Part shown: in pieces, positions 14,799 through 17,363 of the stretch
Layout: every line of letters starts with the position of its first letter
How positions within the stretch are numbered: position 1 is the stretch's first letter
Assembly (NCBI GenBank): GCA_964432945.1
Contig: CAYSPO010000026.1
Span: 1-17,363 of the forward strand
Length of the DNA stretch: 17,363 nt
Direction: 5' to 3'
Origin: CAYSPO01 sp964432945
GTDB lineage: Bacteria; Bacillota; Clostridia; Tissierellales; Peptoniphilaceae
Translations under genes and position numbers: made by a program
Notes under the pieces: generated by a model
What the model was told of the DNA's origin: nothing
The model's database searches: none
Seen by the model: only the letters and a program-made list of their open reading frames with translations

Positions 14799-15356
14799 TT
14801 ATTTACCAGTGAGAAAGCTCTTTAGTTTCTTTAACCCCCTAGTTTTGTTGTTTACAACAGTTCTGTAAGCCAAGCCCTTAGCCTTTGCTATCTCCCCTAT
14901 AGAGTAACCCTTTAGGTAGAAAAGAATTATGGACTCTCTTTCAATAGCTGATAGCTTTTCCATAGCACCTCTCAAGGCTCTTATTTCTTCCCTTAAGACA
15001 AAATCTTCTTCTAAGTTTTCTTCAGAAGCTAGAAAGGAAATAAAAGGATCTTCCCCTTCAGTTTCATAATCTAAAGATAGGCACTTCTTTTCGCCGTTCA
15101 TATTCAAATAAAGATACCTAAGGCAAGTTTTAGCGTAGCCGAGAAAGTGAACTCCTTTGCTTCTATCATAGGTCTTCAGGCAGTTCAAAATCTCCAGCCT
15201 GCCTTCTTGGAGAAGATCATCGAAGTCTTTATGCCTATAGTGATACTTTCTTATGCTTGAAATAATTAAAGGCTCTAAACAGTCAATAAGTTCCTTAATA
15301 CTATCCTTGTCATTTGCTAAGGCTTTTTCGATTAAATCATTATCTGCGATTTTCAT
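14799..15356 (-). CDS. Sigma-70 family RNA polymerase sigma factor (alternative, regions 2 and 4)
   Basis: A 185-residue alternative sigma factor with two domains: region 2 (about 20-85, with DFDDLLQEGRLEIL and FLGYAKTCLRYLY, which combines core binding and -10 recognition) and region 4 (about 128-180, LSAIERESIILFYLKGYSIGEIA followed by a helix-turn-helix ending NNKTRGLKKLK, -35 recognition). No region 1 or 3, and no obvious anti-sigma gene adjacent. A longer frame starts at TTG 15419, but AAGGA sits 7 nt before the ATG at 15356, which is chosen; an ATG at 15380 would add 8 residues. It heads the operon with DUF1659, DUF2922 and YvrJ genes and is divergent from a ComK-like gene, suggesting a joint regulatory switch, perhaps related to competence or stress; that role is inference. 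Its leader has two competing hairpins. Confidence 0.88.
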   Translation of the reverse strand: MKIADNDLIEKALANDKDSIKELIDCLEPLIISSIRKYHYRHKDFDDLLQEGRLEILNCLKTYDRSKGVHFLGYAKTCLRYLYLNMNGEKKCLSLDYETEGEDPFISFLASEENLEEDFVLREEIRALRGAMEKLSAIERESIILFYLKGYSIGEIAKAKGLAYRTVVNNKTRGLKKLKSFLTGK

Positions 15357-15360
15357 TTTT

Positions 15361-15386
15361 CCATCCTTTTTGGATGGCATGCCATC
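15361..15386 (-). promoter_or_regulatory. Competing hairpins over the sigma factor ribosome site
   Basis: In the minus-strand transcript GATGG (15382-15386) can pair with CCATC (15373-15377) around CATG, or CCATCC (15372-15377) can pair with GGATGG (15361-15366) around AAAAA. The second hairpin covers the AAGGA ribosome site. The first arm is also part of a 14-bp DNA palindrome GATGGCATGCCATC (15373-15386), a possible protein-binding site. Confidence 0.45.
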
Positions 15387-15603
15387 TGATATATTACCGG
15401 TGTATAAATGATATATCAAAATTCTTTAATGCTTAAATGAAGTATACCCTTTGTTTATCTATACACTTTACTATGATTAATTTCTATACATCATCAAGTT
15501 AGCTGTATTTTTCAATACTAAATTTTAAATATGTTATATAATAATATGTAAAATATGTGGTTTATATATATATAAAGAAAAATTTGTGCGAAAGGCGGAT
15601 AAA

Positions 15604-16068
15604 ATGAAGAAAAAGATAGGCTCCTGCTACAATTCAGGAATAATCTATATTAAACCAGAATATAAAGAAGGTATAGGCGATGTTACTAGAGTTACAACAA
15701 TTATAGACTCTGTTGTTTTCAATAAAAGCATTCAATCAACTATTAAAAATATCGCCAGATTTCTATTCTTTGACTTAGACGAGTCAAAGAGATATTATAA
15801 GGAACTTCTCGGAAAAGGAAAAAATCTTCCCCTTGTTTTTGACGAAGACAATATATTTATTTGTGTTAAATCAAGGATACCTACCAAGAGAAATGACGGA
15901 GCTATGACCTATATAAATCCAAAATACATAAAGGAACATACTTGTGGGAAAATAGCTCTTACAAACGGTGAAACTTTAAAAGTGCTTTGCTCTGATCAGA
16001 CTATAAAAAGACAGATAAGAGATACTGTGTTTATTCAAAGAGATTTACTATACTTACATCAATTCTAA
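15604..16068 (+). CDS. ComK-like transcriptional regulator
   Basis: A 154-residue protein resembling the ComK family, in Bacillus the master activator of competence (DNA uptake) genes. Recognisable blocks include the ARFLFFDLDESKRYYKELLG segment (51-70; ComK has a comparable RFFGSSYAGRKAG), the KNLPLVFDEDNIFICVKSR strand (73-91; ComK PPIMVDPSNQIFLFPT), the MTYINPKYIKE segment and LTNGETLKVLCSDQTIKRQIRDTVFIQRDL (119-148; ComK FSNGKTMELPISYNSFENQV). It is shorter than Bacillus subtilis ComK (192 residues) and stops before the C-terminal part that carries the MecA-binding FMLYPK motif. A GTG 18 nt upstream is in frame, but AGGCGG lies 5 nt before the ATG at 15604. Divergent from the sigma factor gene across about 250 nt. 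Homology is moderate; function in competence is inference. Confidence 0.75.
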   Translation: MKKKIGSCYNSGIIYIKPEYKEGIGDVTRVTTIIDSVVFNKSIQSTIKNIARFLFFDLDESKRYYKELLGKGKNLPLVFDEDNIFICVKSRIPTKRNDGAMTYINPKYIKEHTCGKIALTNGETLKVLCSDQTIKRQIRDTVFIQRDLLYLHQF

Positions 16069-16085
16069 GAGGATAGTATTCTAAG

Positions 16086-16123
16086 AAAAGCCTAACTAGG
16101 TTAGAACTAGATAGGCTTTTTTT
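16086..16123 (+). terminator. Terminator of the ComK-like gene
   Basis: Arms AAAAGCCTAACTAG and CTAGATAGGCTTTT (one A-A mismatch) around a 7-nt loop, followed by a T run, 17 nt after the stop codon. Confidence 0.9.
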
Positions 16124-16384
16124 ATTTATAAAAATCCTATAAAGAAACTAGGGACTAAAAACCTATAATAAAAAATTGTCATTAAGACCTTAAATCTTTA
16201 AGGATAGTTTTATTTATTTTATAAAATATAAGCATTATTTACCTATATAGATTAAAAAGATGGTGGCTTTAGTATAAAAATTAAAAAGATAAAACTTAGG
16301 ATAAGAAAAAAAAGATATAAAAGAATATAGAGCGAAGTTTATAAGATTAATAAAAGATAAAAGGGAAAATAAAAGAAAACAAAA
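16124..16384. other. AT-rich intergenic region
   Basis: About 260 nt between two convergent terminators, with no supported gene. It contains a short inverted repeat CCTTAAA/TTTAAGG (16188-16203) and purine-rich stretches; nothing else was recognised. Confidence 0.5.
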
Positions 16385-16410
16385 AAAGAAGAACCCGAAG
16401 GTTCTTCTTT
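16385..16410 (-). terminator. Terminator of the cell-wall-binding repeat gene
   Basis: Perfect 11-bp stem AAAGAAGAACC/GGTTCTTCTTT with a TTCG loop on the minus strand, then a T run. It lies 16 nt after the stop codon. Confidence 0.93.
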
Positions 16411-16426
16411 AAAATTTATAGGCGAA

Positions 16427-17363
16427 TTATTTAACTAATTCTTCAAGTTGTAACCTAACTATTTCTTCAACTGATTCAACTGAACCGATTACAGTTCCGT
16501 CTTTTATAGCTGAAGTTGGTAGGTATTCTTTAGCTGGTTTTGGAACATCTTTTTGTCCAACTAAGATAACTGGTGCATTTTGAGAACCAGCATAAGTTCC
16601 AGCTACTAATACTAATTGGTTGTCGTCTCCGTTTACGAAAACAGCTTGTTCAGCTTCTGGGAAGAATGCCTTTGCAACAGCAACAGCTGTTTCATTTCTG
16701 TTTAAGCCAGAAATTCTTCCAACCTTAGCTTCTTTATCAAGAACTTTTTCAAGATCTGTGATAACAGCTTTTTTGATTGAACTTTCTCCACCAATTACAA
16801 ATACTTCACTTGCTTTTGAATCTGTTAAGAAAGCTGTTGCTTCTTTAACTAATTCATCTGCACTTGTTACAAGAACTGGGTATCCATATACACTTGATAC
16901 TGCTGATGCAGATAAAGCGTCTACGAATTTTTCGTTTCCTTCTCCGTTTGCAACGATGAATTTATTTTGTGCTTCATCTTCTTGAACTAATTTAGCAACT
17001 TCTACTGCTGTTTGGAATCTGTTTGATCCTTGGATTCTTTCAACAGAGTCAACCATTGCTTCTAGTTTTTCAAAAACAGCTGGGCTAATTGTGTTAGGTC
17101 CACCAATAACAGTAACTTCTTTAACACCATCAGCTAGATATTCTGCAACAACTTCAGAAACATTGTCTCCTTCTACTAATAGAACAGGAGCATTATATAA
17201 ATTAGCTAATGATCCTGCTGTTAAAGCGTCAGCTAATTTTTCTTTGTTTGCAGTTGCTATAATAACTTTTTCAGCACCTTCTGGATACATAGCCTTAGCT
17301 ACTTCAACAGAGCTTGCGTAGATATCTTCTCCAGTTATTCTATCTACTACTGCTGGAGTTAAT
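16427..17363 (-). CDS. Cell-wall-binding repeat 2 (CWB2) surface protein, C-terminal part
   Basis: The frame is open to the window edge, so the start and any signal peptide are outside; the 312 visible residues are the C-terminal end. They form three successive CWB2-type (PF04122) repeats, each with an RI-G-NR-like start, an A-ANGE/ANKEK-ALTA/ALSA stretch, PVLLV/PVLVT/PVILV, and a VIGG or VIGS strand: repeat 1 up to about LEAM, repeat 2 from VERIQGSNRFQTAVEVAK, repeat 3 from GRISGLNRNETAVAVAK to the stop. Such repeat triplets anchor proteins non-covalently to secondary wall polymers, so the missing N-terminal part probably bears the effector domain. Repeat 3 is the most divergent (VNGDDNQLVLVAG in place of the ALSA-type motif). 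A strong terminator follows. An internal ATG at 17290 is not a real start, because repeat sequence continues upstream of it. Confidence 0.92.
   Translation of the reverse strand, partial: LTPAVVDRITGEDIYASSVEVAKAMYPEGAEKVIIATANKEKLADALTAGSLANLYNAPVLLVEGDNVSEVVAEYLADGVKEVTVIGGPNTISPAVFEKLEAMVDSVERIQGSNRFQTAVEVAKLVQEDEAQNKFIVANGEGNEKFVDALSASAVSSVYGYPVLVTSADELVKEATAFLTDSKASEVFVIGGESSIKKAVITDLEKVLDKEAKVGRISGLNRNETAVAVAKAFFPEAEQAVFVNGDDNQLVLVAGTYAGSQNAPVILVGQKDVPKPAKEYLPTSAIKDGTVIGSVESVEEIVRLQLEELVK

Noticed and set aside
15357..15419. TTG start of the sigma factor at 15419, adding 21 residues.
   Set aside because: The added residues are not sigma-like, and the ribosome site and palindromic leader lie within that stretch; ATG at 15356 fits better.
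15420..15603. ComK boxes (AAAA-N5-TTTT) in the ComK-like gene's upstream region.
   Set aside because: Only degenerate partial matches were seen, as expected by chance in such AT-rich DNA.

Overview
This is an AT-rich, low-GC Gram-positive (Firmicutes-type) chromosomal segment. The gene set (Veg-IspE, MurI, MurJ, a VanY-like carboxypeptidase, cell-wall-binding repeat type 2 protein, a ComK-like regulator, UGA-encoded selenoproteins) suggests an anaerobic coccus of the Peptoniphilaceae/Tissierellia kind (Anaerococcus-like). That taxon is an inference; there is no rRNA to test it. Standard code is used: Trp is TGG and all 20 genes recognised here end in TAA or TAG, never TGA.

Left part, 1-11353, minus strand: cell-envelope genes. 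From the promoter end they are veg (own consensus promoter and terminator), then ispE-murI-murJ-aminotransferase-phosphoglycosyl transferase (tightly packed or overlapping, one operon), a solitary UDP-GlcNAc 6-dehydrogenase gene with a perfect consensus promoter and its own terminator, then galU and a membrane-bound NDP-sugar 4,6-dehydratase (1-nt gap), then a VanY-type peptidase. Dehydratase, aminotransferase and PglC-like transferase form the start of a UDP-amino-dideoxy-sugar/undecaprenyl pathway; the dehydrogenase and GalU supply UDP-uronic acid and UDP-glucose; MurI, MurJ and VanY act on peptidoglycan precursors.

Middle, 11354-12659: about 1.3 kb of very AT-rich DNA with no convincing gene, containing a few hairpins.

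The main discovery, 12670-13640, plus strand: three tandem HesB/IscA-fold paralogues that ordinary gene calling breaks. The first two have an in-frame TGA at codon 33, each followed after exactly 12 nt by a small hairpin with a GUUAU apical core, and the two hairpins show a compensatory G-C to C-G swap: bacterial SECIS elements. The third paralogue has Cys at the same codon 33 and no such hairpin. The two selenoproteins contain no cysteine at all and lack the C-terminal Cys motif of IscA. A small DUF1858 CxxC protein with its own consensus promoter follows.

Right part, 14106-17363: a minus-strand operon of a sigma-70-family factor, DUF1659, DUF2922 and YvrJ small proteins, divergent from a plus-strand ComK-like gene. 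The sigma gene's leader can form two mutually exclusive hairpins, one of which hides the ribosome binding site. The window ends inside a minus-strand cell-wall-binding-repeat-2 surface protein, truncated by the window edge.
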